The notes under the pieces are model-generated. The model saw only the letters and a program-made list of their open reading frames with translations, had not been told where the DNA came from and made no database searches. DNA of 64,000 bases from Mytilinidion resinicola (Eukaryota > Ascomycota > Dothideomycetes > Mytilinidiales > Mytilinidiaceae), in NCBI RefSeq assembly GCF_010093595.1, contig NW_022985438.1:857241-921240 (forward strand), read 5' to 3'. Shown piece after piece: positions 1 to 11,439 of this stretch. The first letter of the stretch is position 1. Each line of letters opens with the position of its first letter. Both the position numbers and the translations under genes were made by a program.

Positions 1-1567
1 GTGTCGTTCCATCTTTGTGTTAAAGGTGACATTGACAATTGCTGAAGGCATAGCTCCCGGTGATCCTACCACTCCAGGCTATCCATCGAAGCCAGGCGCC
101 CCACGAAAGCCCGTCGATACCATACTACCTAAGATCCCTTCGATTCCGATATCTTATGTAGACGCACTGCCACTCCTCAAGGGCTTGAACGGACATGGAC
201 CGAAAGCATCGTCGTTCAATAAATATTGGCAAGGTGGAGGTCTAGACTACAAGGGCGTTGATTACAACATTGGGCCCTCGCCAGACAATTTGGTCCTGAA
301 CCTGGTCAACGAGCAGGAGTACGTTATAACACCAATGTGGAACGTCATTGGCATCATCAATGGCAGTCTTGCTGACGAAGTGGTTGTTCTGGGCAACCAC
401 CGAGATGCATGGATTGCTGGCGGGGCCGGCGATCCGAACAGTGGTTCCGCAGCCTTCAATGAGGTCATTCGCGGCTTTGGTGAAGCTCTTAAGGCAGGTT
501 GGAAGCCTCTGCGAACCATCGTACTTGCAAGCTGGGATGGAGAGGAATACGGCTTGATTGGCTCTACGGAATGGGTGGAAGAGTACCTCCCCTGGCTATC
601 AGCTTCAACTGTGGCATACTTGAACGTTGATGTTGGTACGACTGGACCACACTTCAGAGCTGCAGCAGCTCCGCTATTGAACAAGGCACTCATCGAAGCT
701 GGTAAGTCAATTTGGTACGAGCACGCCATAGTGCTGTGTCTAACATCCATTGCAGTTGGCCTTGTTTTATCTCCAAACCAAACTGTTACAAATCAGACTG
801 TCGGTGACGTCTGGAACGGTCACATTAGCACGATGGGATCTGGATCCGACTTCACTGCATTCCAAGACTTCGCAGGAATCCCGTCCGTTGATATGGGCTT
901 CAGCGCCGGGCCGGATACCGCAGTCTATCACTATCACTCGAACTACGACTCCTTCGACTGGATGGACAAGTACGGTGACCCAGGTTTCCACTACCACGCC
1001 ACGATTGCAAAGGTGTGGGCCTTGCTCGCCGCCAAACTTGTTGAGACACCTGTCATCCAACTCAACGCAACAGAATATGCGAAGGGTCTGGCTGGCTACC
1101 TGGACACTGTGAAGAGCAAAGCTCTTGCAACCCCGGGATTCATCACTGAAGACGACGAAGACTGGACAAAGAAATCCCTCTTTTACGGCCTCACGAAGTC
1201 TATCAACCGCCTACACAACGTCTCTCTCTCCTTCGACGCCAAGGCTCAAGCATTGACAGACGAAATCGCAAAGGACCCCATTCCTTGGTGGAAATGGTGG
1301 CAGAAAGTGAGACTCTACTATGCGGTCCGCCGCGTGAACGCCAAGTACAAGTTCCTGGAGAGACAGTTTTTGTACGCGCCTGGCTTGGACGGGCGGAGTT
1401 GGTTCAAGCACGTTGTTTTCGCGCCCGGCATTTGGACTGGCTACGCCGGCGCAACATTCCCTGGGTTGGTTGAGAGCATCGAGAATGAGGACCGGGGCAA
1501 TGCTTTTAGGTGGGCTGGCATCATTACTGGACTGGTAGAAAAGGCGGCTAGTTCTTTGGAAGACTAG
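1..1567 (+). CDS. M28 zinc peptidase, glutamate carboxypeptidase II / Vps70-like (5' truncated)
   Basis: C-terminal part of a membrane-anchored M28 metallopeptidase with a transferrin-receptor-like dimerisation domain. The zinc/catalytic residues of the GCPII family are visible: His in GNHRD (codon near 398), Asp in GAGDPNSG, the Glu pair in WDGEEYG, Asp in NVDVG and His in YHSNYDSFDW. An in-frame 54-bp intron lies at 702-755 (GTAAGT donor, CTAAC branch, TGCAG acceptor), so reading straight through adds 18 spurious residues. The reading frame has no ATG near the left edge. An acceptor-like tag at 51-53 sits just before the conserved PGDPTTPGYP block, so 1-53 is probably the end of an upstream intron and the exon starts at 54. 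Fungal relatives (Vps70, Tre1/Tre2) act in vacuolar sorting or transporter turnover; substrate is unknown. The N-terminal membrane anchor and PA domain lie outside the window. Confidence 0.9.
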   Translation, partial: CRSIFVLKVTLTIAEGIAPGDPTTPGYPSKPGAPRKPVDTILPKIPSIPISYVDALPLLKGLNGHGPKASSFNKYWQGGGLDYKGVDYNIGPSPDNLVLNLVNEQEYVITPMWNVIGIINGSLADEVVVLGNHRDAWIAGGAGDPNSGSAAFNEVIRGFGEALKAGWKPLRTIVLASWDGEEYGLIGSTEWVEEYLPWLSASTVAYLNVDVGTTGPHFRAAAAPLLNKALIEAGKSIWYEHAIVLCLTSIAVGLVLSPNQTVTNQTVGDVWNGHISTMGSGSDFTAFQDFAGIPSVDMGFSAGPDTAVYHYHSNYDSFDWMDKYGDPGFHYHATIAKVWALLAAKLVETPVIQLNATEYAKGLAGYLDTVKSKALATPGFITEDDEDWTKKSLFYGLTKSINRLHNVSLSFDAKAQALTDEIAKDPIPWWKWWQKVRLYYAVRRVNAKYKFLERQFLYAPGLDGRSWFKHVVFAPGIWTGYAGATFPGLVESIENEDRGNAFRWAGIITGLVEKAASSLED

Positions 1568-1762
1568 ATCACCCTCTTGGACGAACAGTTGTTGTGTGCA
1601 ATCGTTTCGGAACCTTCTTACATACGAATCCGTACATGCCACGTAGATATGAATCATATGAACGTTTCAGTTCCCATAGTACCCATTTACGTCAGTAACA
1701 GTCAAGACCCGCTGCAGTAGTGCTGGTGTTCGGCTCTGGTATCGTTTGCATTCGAAGAAATT

Positions 1763-2554
1763 CTACGAAACCCTCAAAGCGTCATTCACTATAAGATTCT
1801 CGCCTATCTTGCCCTGTTCCGTAATGAGTTCCCAACAGCTTATCTCTAAGATCTGCGCGTTGCCCTCGATGTCTTTAGACCACTTTGTAGAATTCATTGT
1901 GGTCCGCATATGCTGGTCCAAGTCGGCGTTGTCGAATTCGTGGAGTGCCGCAAAGCGCGGCTTGGACCCGTCCACTGTTTTAAAGCGATTAGAGCGGTGG
2001 TATTGATGGTGCATGCTGAGCATATGGAAGTGCTAGAAATATTAGTGGTTGCTCCTTTATTGCGTGATCTGGCCGCTTTCCGGAAAACCTGCGGACACAC
2101 CGTTCCACACACTCACCTGTTTTTCGTAGAAATCGCCCAAAGCTTCCTCGTCTGTTTTCTCAGCTGGTTCGATTTCGGCGATGAAGAGAACGTTTGCTCT
2201 ACCCGTTTTATGACCTTGTCCCTTGAATGATTGTATAGGCAGATATATTTTGCTATTCAACTCGGTATAGTCCTTGATGTTTCCGCCGTTCGGAAGTGTT
2301 TCGTGTTGCATGCGGATCTTCTCCATCTTCTCGGGGTCTGATAGAAAGCCAATGTCCGGCAAACGATAGACTGCCAAGTACTGCCATTTTTTGGACGAGT
2401 CTGCGTTCTTGTAACGAAGTGCGAGATCAGCAACGCCGGAGGAGATGAAGTCTGGGAGATGATGGTTCGTATAGAAGTCGTTGAAAACAGCATCGGATAG
2501 TGCTTCGGAGGTAATACGGGACCGTACACAAAGGAGACCAGGAGTAGGCGCCAT
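1763..2554 (-). CDS. EthD-like dimeric alpha/beta-barrel protein
   Basis: Two-exon gene encoding about 235 aa. Exon 1 is 2554-2117 and exon 2 is 2032-1763, joined across an intron at 2033-2116 (GTGAGT donor, TTCTAG acceptor). Splicing gives a continuous frame across FYEKQ/HFHMLSMHHQYHRSNRF. The second half then reads like an EthD fold: a (D/E)-x2-(H/F)-x-P/M-LS type motif, the RSNRFKTVDG strand and FAALHEFDN. The first half (DFYTNHHLPDFISSGV, YLAVYRLPDI) is a second such module, so the protein is probably a tandem EthD protein like many unnamed fungal ones. The open frame extends upstream to a TTG at 2650 but has no ATG before 2554, which starts MAPTPGLL. EthD proteins are named for an ether-degradation accessory protein; no specific role can be assigned. 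Confidence 0.75.
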
Positions 2555-3032
2555 GATATCTGAGGCCGGTTGCAGAGCGTTGATGATAGCTTTGGTTATC
2601 TGACGAACAACAAATCGCGCTTCTGTGAAGCTGAAATTGCTACCTGACAACCGTACTTAAAGATACACGCCGACCCTTTTTGACCTAACAGTAGTGTATG
2701 TAGGCGAGCATAGTTTGAAGGCGTGGTAAGAGAGGGGCGGGGTTCCTAGGTACCTTGCACGAGGGCTCAACATGGGCCCGGTACGGCCCGAAACGGGCAG
2801 GTTTCTCGAGGCGTCCCTGAAACCTTGAATAGGTTGAGCATACTTGAATAGGTTGAGCATCCTTGAAGAGACCAGCCCCAATATATAGATCACGGTAACC
2901 CGGTTTGAGTTGATGCGGGGAAAGGCGACGAGAAAGGAAAAGCTAACAAGCTCAAATCAATACCAGGCAATCCATCGTTAACAGGAAAGCTGTCACCCCA
3001 ACTTCAACAAGTACCATCTTAGGTAATAGCCA

Positions 3033-3945
3033 TTAATTCTTTTTCCCGGCAGCAGCCTTTCTTTTCGCCTCTGCGGCAGGAGCTGTAAACTGCGAGCTCA
3101 TGCCTCCGGAGCTCTTGACTTGCATCTTTTTCTCCGCTTCTTCCATTTGCTTGAGCTGCTGCTCCGCGCTTTGCACTCTCCGCTCCAGACTGACTTCCAA
3201 TATTTCTTGCCCGCCCACCAGATTCCCCTTGTCTAGTTTGTCGTCGTATCTATCGTAGTATAGCGCCCATTTAAGCCCGTCCTTCCCCTCTTCGCCTTCA
3301 TCAACTGCCACGAAGCCTTCCCACTTCTCCAATAGTAGTCCAGCGTGGTCTTCCGTCCAATCCCAATCCCCTACTAAGTGTTCGATACTTGCGGTGCGAT
3401 TGCCGTATTTTATCTCTTGCGTTTCTTTATCAGCGTATAGCCAATTGAGCATAGGAGGATCATCTGAGATCGTGCTGACTAGGCCCCGCTGGGGTGGCGA
3501 TCTATTATCATCCGGATATTGTATATAGAAACCGGCAAAGGGGTGGAGCGGAGGGGAAAGGCCTTCGACTTGCGGGATTGGAGTGTGTGTTTCTGGTATT
3601 TGAGGACAGAGCCAGGCCTAGACAATCTGTGGTTAGTCGTGTTTTTGGAAAAGCTTCTGCGTGATTCCGACAACTCCAAAGTCGCGTCGCACAGTCCGAG
3701 ATATATAGGAAGGTTGATAACTGGGAGAAGTCTACCTTATTATGCCGCAATACCACGATGGTACCATGCACTTGATCTTTGCTTGGCGATCTTGCACCGC
3801 AAAACACCTCCAGGTTGAATTTGATCATTCGCTCTTCGTTGTTTGCTTCCTCATTCTGCTTCTTCTGCTCCGAGACACCCTCGGCGACCCCAGTAACAAC
3901 GGGGATGGCGACGATGCAGCCGCCGAGGAAGAGACCCAACGGCAT
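3033..3945 (-). CDS. Conserved fungal protein of unknown function (264 aa)
   Basis: Two exons: 3945-3736 (70 codons) and 3617-3033 (194 aa plus stop), separated by a 118-bp intron at 3618-3735 (GTAGAC donor, GACTAAC branch, TCTAG acceptor). The N-terminus MPLGLFLGGCIVAIP is a short hydrophobic segment that could be a membrane anchor or signal. It is followed by a charged linker, then strands such as FNLEVFCGAR and GTIVVLRHNK. After the intron come AGFYIQYPDD, RGLVSTISDDPPMLNW, YADKETQEIKYGNRTAS and DWDWTEDHAGLLLEKWEGFVA, and finally a coiled, Ala/Lys-rich tail ending GKKN. I recall this layout from unnamed Pezizomycotina proteins but know no function. Frame continuity over the junction and the match to that layout support the gene model. 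Confidence 0.7.
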
Positions 3946-4533
3946 CGCGAATAGTTGGAGTGTAGACCGGGGAATATAGATAGAAAACGACGCGGATACC
4001 ACTATAGAGCTACATTCTTGATGGTTGACAGCGATGGGAATGCTCAAGAAAGTTGAGGTGGTGCCGTCATTAGACAGGAAAAGACTGTACCAAATTTGGA
4101 GGGGTGCTTCGCTACACAGATTTGGCGTTAGGGGCAGTTTGAATTCGTCCCGCCTCTCAACTCCATCCACCTCACATGCTCAGTCCGCTTTGAAACACTG
4201 GACGAAGGCTGTGTGCTGAGGAATGACTCAAGAGGGCTCTCGCTGTCCATCGTGGCTTCGTCAAGCTTTGCAAACCTCGCGCTTTAACTACCCATCGGGT
4301 AACATATCAGTCACTGACATAATCTTCGCCAGGGGTCATGAGGGACACGAACCTTGCAAGGCGGCGATCATGGATGCTCACAGCTCTCTGAGCACGCGCT
4401 GTATGGGTCCATAATAGCCTCTGGGAGCACTATGTATATCGCAAAGTGCAGTGCAAGATTTTTTTGACCTGGCCTGACAAGCTTTCTTTTTTCTAGGTAA
4501 TCTTGGACCCTGATCACGGACCTACAAACCACT

Positions 4534-5229
4534 ATGCACTTCCGAAAACACAAATCCCAGGCCTCAGAACCTCCCGCAGACCCAATCGTCACCTACCACT
4601 TGACGCAGACCCTGTCTGGAAAGCTCACCGTTACGCCGATGCCCTCTACCTATCGTGCCTACTCCATAACCCTCAATAAGCCTCGTGCCGCCCGCGACAC
4701 AATCGAAGTTGTTGTTCACCGGTCTGGAAAAGCCACGCCTGCTTCTACATTCGACACGGTAGGACACTGCCTCATCCAGGCTGTCCGAGGCAAGTTCCTG
4801 GAGTGCCGACTCGACTCCGATGGTACAGACGTGCAGCTTGAGCGGAAAGGTAGTAGCTTCAATAATACAAAGGCGTGGTACAATATTTCAGCACAAGGGC
4901 ATCCGAACTTGAAGTGGGAGCATGACGCTGATGGAGGCGGGCGAACAAGCCCAGACAGAAGGCTGAAGCTGGTGGAGGAAGGCTCTGACGGAGTTGTTGC
5001 ACGGTTTGCCGGTGCTGAGACGGGAGTCAGCGAGTTCGGAGTGCTCGAGATCTACAAGGAGCAGATGGTGCGGGATCTAGACTGGTGCGGCCTTCTGGTG
5101 CTCACAGCAGTCTGCGTCTACGCAAGGGAGGAGCGGAGTAGGGAGAAAAACAAGAAGGCCAACGATGTGGCAGGCCTCGTGGGCAATTGGGGTGGACTGT
5201 TAACAATGGGTGTACCGGTGGGTAATTAG
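4534..5229 (+). CDS. Hypothetical protein, possibly tubby/LURP-one-like fold (231 aa)
   Basis: Single-exon gene of 231 aa starting at the only upstream ATG (MHFRKHKSQ). It transcribes away from the 3033-3945 gene, from which it is separated by about 590 bp. The centre is rich in beta-strand-like segments (CLIQAVRGKFLECRL, AWYNISAQGHPNLKWEHD, GVVARFAGAE, FGVLEIYKEQM), followed by a hydrophobic stretch WCGLLVLTAVCVYA and a Gly-rich end. This pattern resembles the tubby C-terminal-like/LURP-one fold of many small fungal proteins, but the assignment is an impression and no diagnostic motif is certain. Confidence 0.6.
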   Translation: MHFRKHKSQASEPPADPIVTYHLTQTLSGKLTVTPMPSTYRAYSITLNKPRAARDTIEVVVHRSGKATPASTFDTVGHCLIQAVRGKFLECRLDSDGTDVQLERKGSSFNNTKAWYNISAQGHPNLKWEHDADGGGRTSPDRRLKLVEEGSDGVVARFAGAETGVSEFGVLEIYKEQMVRDLDWCGLLVLTAVCVYAREERSREKNKKANDVAGLVGNWGGLLTMGVPVGN

Positions 5230-6528
5230 TGGACTGGATCTCATGACCGGCTTGTGCTTGTTTTTTGGAGTTCGGACTACTGTCTGAGTAAAGGATATTA
5301 TCAAACTTATGTTCACGACGATGGCAGGGATACAATTTACTGCTCAGTCCTCAGAACGCTTATGCGTCCAAAGGCGCCGTGCTTTCAAAGCTTCTTTCAA
5401 GAAAAGCAGGCAAGATGCGAATGGTCATCACGGGGCAGGACATACAGTGACTGTACCCTTGAAAGACATTTCCCTTCAAATGCGATCGGTCTCAAAGGTC
5501 TCATTGCAATGTCCTGAATCAGCATATGCAGAAGGAGGTCGGGGCGGTCCTTGGTGAGAAACGGGTAAGTGGCGACACCTTTCCGCCAAGTTCATCGTCC
5601 TCCTCACAAACCAAGGAGGAACCTATCAGTCATCTGTTTACTCCTCGTCGTGTTCAAGGTTCCTTCTCATGCTCCCACTCTTCACTTGAACAACCGACGA
5701 GAAGCCTCAAGGCCTCCGCGCGTCATCCTAGTATTGCAGTCGTCTTTCTTACCGTTTGTACTCTCAGTTTCCTCCAAGTCCGCCTTGTCTTTGCCATATC
5801 CCACAGGTATGTCAACTCAATCAAGCCCTGCACCACATCTAGCTGTTCGCCAACAGCGTCTTCTCCTTTCAAGGTGCCTCCATCATTGCCAGCGTCTACT
5901 CATACCTCACCTGTATCTTCGTTGACCCCCTAGACTCTTCGACTATCTCCGAGCATGAGCAGAAGGCCGACGAAGCTATCTCCTCCGCTGCCACGTACCT
6001 ATCTTTGCCCACCATTCCTCGGGCATGACATCGCCGTGGTATGTATGCCACCAATGAAACCTACTGAATTCTTCGCTACACCTATTGACCACGATTGCAG
6101 TATCCTTTCTTCCTGACCACAACGTCCCTCGATATCCTGTCGGCACCTCACCTTCCTTTACCCTCTAAATCACCGGCCCTTGTATCTAAGACTGGCCCGT
6201 CGGGATACCGCGACGACATGCCCGGCAAGCACTTCTCCAAAGCTCGATTTATGATGTTGTCATCTTTACCGCCAGAACCTTGACAGCTCCCATCCAGGCT
6301 TACGGCGCTGGCTTGAACCAGGCTGGCTGGTTTCTGGCGCTTGACATAACTGGTACACAATCGACGCGACAATTCTGGGAACTCTAACAAAAGGCTTCTG
6401 TGGGCCTTCGATCTCAAAGACACTTACTGGCGCCAAGGTCACCCTCTCAATGGAGATGATGTCGGAGCTTATCATGAAGTCACTCCCATTCTCAACAGTC
6501 GGAAAAATGAATGTACCTTTGCAGCTTT

Positions 6529-6760
6529 TCACGAAGCCACTACTCTTCCAGATGCCATTCGAACCAAGGAGAGAAGAGCGAAAGACTGTGGTTGTTTTCA
6601 ATTGGCTCCAAGTTGACACCAAATGTCCATCACAAAGCCTCACCAAGACATGTAGGAACACTAGGAGTCCCTCAGTCTGGCTTCTGCTCCTTACCAGACG
6701 TCGAGCTAGCTATTGCCTTCGTGAGAAGGCTGGCGGACATTGACAACCAAGCCACAGCAC
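6529..6760 (+). repeat. Diverged direct repeat, copy 1
   Basis: Starts at CACGAAGCCAC and runs to GACATTGACAACC. Its conceptual translation in shifting frames contains HEATTLPDAIRTKERRA and, about 170 bp on, DVELAIAFVRRLADIDNQ. The same order recurs 556 bp downstream as HEATARLDDIQAKKRRA and DVEPATVLSEMLTDIDNH. Stops and frame changes inside both copies indicate two decayed copies of one coding unit. Confidence 0.55.
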
Positions 6761-7084
6761 GGCATCTTATCAACTGACGTTCGAATTCGATCTCAAACAC
6801 AAGATGCACCCACCTCCCAAGCTAAAGTTTCTACATCGACCACGGCGCCTGGAGAGAGACCCTCCGATCTGGGCCCGACCCGAACAGTGTCCGCTGCTGT
6901 GTTGACTACATGGCATTTGTGAAGATTGGCAAGCTAACCGGCGAACGAAAGGCTGAATTGCAATCGACTTGCCCGCAAATTTGCATCGACCGCGGCGCCT
7001 GGAGACAGAAGAATTTGGAAGCCAATTCTGGCTCTCCTACAGCCTCGCAAGCCACGATGAGATGAAGATGACCTCCGGGGTTAT

Positions 7085-7296
7085 CACGAAGCCACTGCTA
7101 GGCTAGATGACATTCAAGCCAAGAAGCGAAGAGCGCAAGGCTGCCATTGTTTCCGACTGGCTCGAATCTGATGCCGAAGACACCAAGGAACGCCGCGGGT
7201 TTCTGAGTACAGCATTTTCCCACTAGCAGACGTTGAGCCAGCTACTGTGCTCTCAGAAATGCTGACGGACATTGACAACCATTCGACGGTACAGAG
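7085..7296 (+). repeat. Diverged direct repeat, copy 2
   Basis: Second copy of the unit at 6529-6760, about 20 bp shorter overall. A separate shorter similarity (TCGACC-CGGCGCCTGGAGA) is found near 6834 and 6984, 150 bp apart, so the block has been rearranged more than once. Confidence 0.55.
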
Positions 7297-7983
7297 TGTG
7301 ATAAGTTGACATTCGGAAGGACGGTCTCTCCACTCGAGAGAGCTATGCAAGGCACTCATACTTGTGGCTTTCGGTTTACTGAATTCGTCTCGGGAAGACA
7401 ACCATTTGCGATTCTGCTGACTGGGAGGAGCCCCATCTGAGAAGGAAACACGGTACTTCAAGGGTTACGACGGGCTCAGCTTTATACGCTGCCTGCGGAA
7501 TACAAGTACTTTCGAGCATGCTGGTGTGGATGATCGCTGTTTAGACCACTGCTCGGCCTGCGGATTTGAATGTCAATGGCAGGAGCAGCTCTTCGAATCT
7601 CTGAAACCTTGACAAATGGACTATTTCCCGGCTCTGAATCATATTGCTGTGCTTGATGTGAGGTTATGAAGACTCGAAATGCTACATAGAAGCAGCAGGT
7701 TCTTTCTATCCCTACAATCTCCATCCTCTCTCTTAAGCCTTGCTGCGCAGCTGAGAACTCCCTCGTCGGGAATGTCTTGGTATGGTATCGCCGTCTTCAA
7801 AGTGGATAAAACGTAGTTCAAGATTGAGAAAACGCAAATACTCATCTAAGAGATTCGAACATCGACAGGGCGAGAGGATCTACTCCATGCGTTCACTGTA
7901 AGTAGCCGAGAACCTCCCACCCCTCGATATCTGCGCTTCCTCATTAGCATTCCCCAGAAACCCATTTCCGGGGTAAAATACCT

Positions 7984-8286
7984 TCAAACTTCCGCCCTCC
8001 TCCTCTTCATCATCGTCGACTCTGCCACGCCACTCAGGCGGAACACCTCCCCCGTCGTCATCTTAAGCAACGGATCTTTCGCCGCGGCGTGCCTGATTCT
8101 ACGAACTCTCTGCTTCTGAATGGCGGCCCATGCCGCGTGAAGATGCTTGTGGTTATAGGGATCGTTGAACTCCGCGTCTGCGAACTTGCAAGCCTCCTCG
8201 TTAGTTTTGGTGAAGACGCCGAGGGCGTGCCTGGTGACGAGAATGGAGGCGCAGGGAAAGGAGTGGAGGCGAGTTACGGTAGACAT
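7984..8286 (-). CDS. Small hypothetical protein (100 aa)
   Basis: Open frame of 100 aa from ATG at 8286 (MSTVTRLHSF). The 200 bp upstream on the coding strand is pyrimidine-rich (CCACTCTTCTCCCCTCCT type), as in many fungal 5' leaders, which favours this start over upstream codons in the same frame. The protein is basic at its end (MMKRRRAEV) and has a helical HLHAAWAAIQKQRVRRIRHA segment. No domain recognised. It is the only plausibly intact gene between 5.3 and 19.3 kb. Confidence 0.4.
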   Translation of the reverse strand: MSTVTRLHSFPCASILVTRHALGVFTKTNEEACKFADAEFNDPYNHKHLHAAWAAIQKQRVRRIRHAAAKDPLLKMTTGEVFRLSGVAESTMMKRRRAEV

Positions 8287-10139
8287 TGCGTGTAGGTGAT
8301 GGAAAGTTTCGAGAGATGGTGGTAGGGATGCTGATGGTTGCGGAGAATCTGATAGGAGGGGAGAAGAGTGGCCTAGTTGAATACAAGGCCTGAATTGGTG
8401 AGGAAAGTGAAGGTCATGAGGGAGAGATGTTGAATGGCTATTCACACTCCATTTTGCTATTGCTTCATTCTTGTCCGTAAATACGCAGAACGTAACATCC
8501 ACAAGTATCTTACAGATTTACTTCAAATTTTCCACAGCCGCATTGAATCCCTAGAAAGCTACCAACTCTCGAGTATTGTCGTGGGCTCTAATTCACCTGT
8601 GCTCCATCAATTGACGTTCTCATGATTCAAAATTGTTTGGATCGCCGCAGCCCACCCGATCTCTTTTCCGCCTCTGTCCAAATCCCCGGCTCCGCAGTGC
8701 GTCGGTGTGGGCATTTACCACCTTAACCATGCCTTTGAAAGTCAAACAGAGGCGATTTGATGGCTCTCAATGCTTGGAGCGATCCGTGGGTCCGCCGGCG
8801 TGCTCGCTACCGGGGGCTGCTAGCCAGGGACCATGCGACGTCGATTGGCTGGCGTCGACGTCGGTGCTTGTCTGCCTCATCGGCACTCAAGACAATAAAT
8901 GTCAAGAAAAATCGAGGCGCTTTCTTGAGTCCAGAACCAATCTAAGCTATATGTAATGATATGCTGGAAAAGTTAGAATCGGAAAACTTCCGGTAATGCC
9001 TCAATTTCAGGGGCTATGGGCGGTTCCTCTTTTTCTAGTATGCATAACACTTGCCTAGACCGCGCTTGAGCGTCTCCCAAAGCCGTCAACTTTGAAGCCA
9101 GTGAGTTCAGATTAGGGATAATACAAAGTTGTAGTTGAGGGATGACGTAGTGGGGAAATTCGAGGAAGTGCGAGGAAGTTCAAGGCCCGTTGAGCCTCGT
9201 AATTGTCGCAGCACAACACCGAGTTTTAGAAGCCAGATTCTGCTAGGCACTCACTCAAATATACATTCAAATAGTACAATAAATGTTTTTCACTCTTGAG
9301 AATCTTCATAGATCGCGTGAAACTGACTGCACTGTGCTTTGAGCCACGGAATGACACGAAGGTGTAAGCTCGTGTCCAGTTGAGAAGAACATCAACATCT
9401 AAGCTTGAGCATTTATTATCTATCTCTAATGCCAGATTCTCAATCTTTGTGAAGCTTGCAAATAACTATATGCCCAGGAGCATCTTGTGTACACTGCAGT
9501 CAATCAGTGACGCTGCTGCCCTGCCCCAGGGACATTGCCTCTGCTCTACGGTGTGTACTTGGGCAGGGCAATGAAGGTGGCCCCACGGTAGGGTGGGTGC
9601 TGGAGCCTAATTGTGACCCGATTAAACTGTGAGTTAGCTCGTCTCGTGAAGTACTTGTTTTGATTTTCCGCGGGCCCGTCGCTCGCCCACACCAACCTTC
9701 TGCTTCCTCCACCACCTCCACCTTCCACCTACTTCAGCAACGACAATCTCAATCACTCTCTGCATCTACCACTCTGAGATATCGCGCGAAGCGGTACGCC
9801 CAGACTTCAGCCGCTCTGGTGCTCCTTGCCTCCTCGTTTCCCGTCAAGTCGCCGTGGCGTTGACGTGCCTCCACCCAGCGGCGAACTGGGCTGCAAAGTC
9901 TGCACGCCCTGGTGCCTCTTCCACCCACGAGGCCCTGCGGCATGGTCTGCAGTAGCAGTAGTGCCCCTTCAAGGTGCGTGAGTCCTCGAGCTTCTTGCAG
10001 CAGGTTGGCTTTGCGGACGAGCTTTGGCTTGGCCGTGCGACAGAGCAGCCTGTCCACTTCGCGTCAAGTCAAGCAACCCCCGCAATTCCAAACGCAGCTT
10101 TTGCTCAATCCTGAAGTCTCCTCTTTCTTCTGCTGATAT
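8287..10139. other. Non-coding or relic sequence
   Basis: No gene identified. 8640-8960 has open but unrecognised plus-strand frames. 9660-9860 is a C/T-rich, leader-like tract that precedes the exon-intron arrays starting at about 10.2 kb and could be the old promoter and 5' leader of the gene those arrays came from. Confidence 0.35.
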
Positions 10140-10960
10140 TTGATGCACACAGGTGTCGCTGTCGCTGAACAAGTCAGTCATCTGGCCTCAACCAATACGA
10201 CGCCGCGTCATAGGCCAGAAGTCGTGTGATATCTCGCCCGCCAACTCGATCCTCCACTGGTAAGACACACCTTTCTCTTACATTAGCCTTGTGCTATCTT
10301 TACATGTTATGATGACGTGGGTCCGGACCGTGGGGCCGCCCACGAACGCGTTTTCCACGCTTGATAAACCAGCAATGGTGATGATGAAAAACATTCAGCG
10401 CTTGCCTTTTGCACTGGGATTTTGTTGCGATTTGCATACCTTCTGAGGACACTACTTGTTTTTTTTCTGCTTAGCATGATCACTTTGCGGCAAACGGGTA
10501 CTGACAACACTCAACTTGTAGGAAGTTTCTCGTGTCACGGCAGCATCTATATCCCTCGACACGTCCTCCGGCACGCCTTCTCTGATGGAACTCCATTGGT
10601 AAGTTCCCTTCTTTTCTTACACTAGCCTTGTGCTATCTTCACGTCCATGATGACGCAGTGGGTCCGGACCGATGGGCCGCCCACATATTTTTTTCAACTC
10701 TGAAAAGCCGACAAAGGCGATCAGTAGAGATTGTTACAGCACAAGCCCTGCACTAGGACAAAAGAGGGTGTTGGAACGTACAGAGGCCGTCTGACCGGGA
10801 CTACTCGTTTCTTCTCTGCTTAGCATGATCACACTGAGGAAATGAGTACTGATAACATTCAACTTGTAGCAAGTCTCTCTTGTCATGGCAGCATCCGTAT
10901 CCCTCGAGATGTCCTCCGGCGCATCTTCTCTGATCCATCACGGTCGATCTGAGTTCTCCA
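10140..10960 (+). repeat. Tandem exon-intron modules, array alpha
   Basis: Two homologous introns separate three exon-like pieces. Intron 1 is 10260-10521 and intron 2 is 10599-10869. Both begin GTAAG, contain TTAC-TTAGCCTTGTGCTATCTT-type sequence, then GTGGGTCCGGACCG and GGGCCGCCCAC, then CTGCTTAGCATGATCAC, and end AACTTGTAG. The exon between them (10522-10598) is repeated after the second intron from 10870 (TCATGGCAGCATC-TATCCCTCGA-TGTCCTCCGG). Module period is about 340 bp. Exon translations are not clearly open throughout, so this is probably a decayed intron-rich gene enlarged by duplication of exon plus intron. Confidence 0.6.
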
Positions 10961-11439
10961 TCCTCCATCCTCTCTCCGTCCTCCTACACCGAAATAGCAG
11001 CACAACCTGGCGACTAGACCAGGTACTGAGCCATTCCGCACGTCTTCTCCGTCGCTCGGGTCCAAGAACATACTGACACACGCCAGAGGCTGTTTCGAGA
11101 GCAATTCGGTGGCGGCCCACTTAGCTGGCCACGAGTACACCTTTTCTTCAAAGTTCGGCGACTTCTTCGACGGCATCAAGACCTCAAAGCTAAGTCCTCC
11201 CCTTCCTCTCTCCGCACACTACACCACTCCAACGGGCCCACGTTCGTCGTCATGATGATTATTATATGATGATTTTCAACGTTTATGCGATGTCCGCACA
11301 TGTAAAATTCTTGCACTGTCTGATCGGCGAATTGAGTCCACCATCCATCTCGTACAACATTCAAGAACAGGCTAACGCACTTCATATAGGCTCAGCAACT
11401 TCCGAACGGCAATTCGAGTTTACGAACTCTCTCGGCTAG

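Larger units (their letters stand above)
5230..7983. other. Gene-poor stretch with decayed coding sequence
   Basis: No intact gene seen. Around 5860-6030 a plus-strand frame reads as a plausible exon (ASIIASVYSYLTCIFVD... to IPRA stop), followed by GTATGT near 6040 and a TTGCAG acceptor near 6101, then stops in all frames. 6430-7300 holds a diverged duplication (see the repeat entries). 7440-7610 has a Cys-rich open piece (RYFKGYDGL, DHCSACGFECQWQ) that ends in a stop. All look like relics; none can be named. Confidence 0.4.

Noticed and set aside
2555..2650. 32-residue upstream extension of the EthD-like protein
   Set aside because: The codon at 2650 is TTG and there is no ATG in the extension; the conserved-looking start is at 2554.
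7838..7870. GATTCGAAC, resembling a tRNA T-loop on the minus strand
   Set aside because: No A box, acceptor stem or anticodon arm could be built around it; no other tRNA candidate was found by eye.
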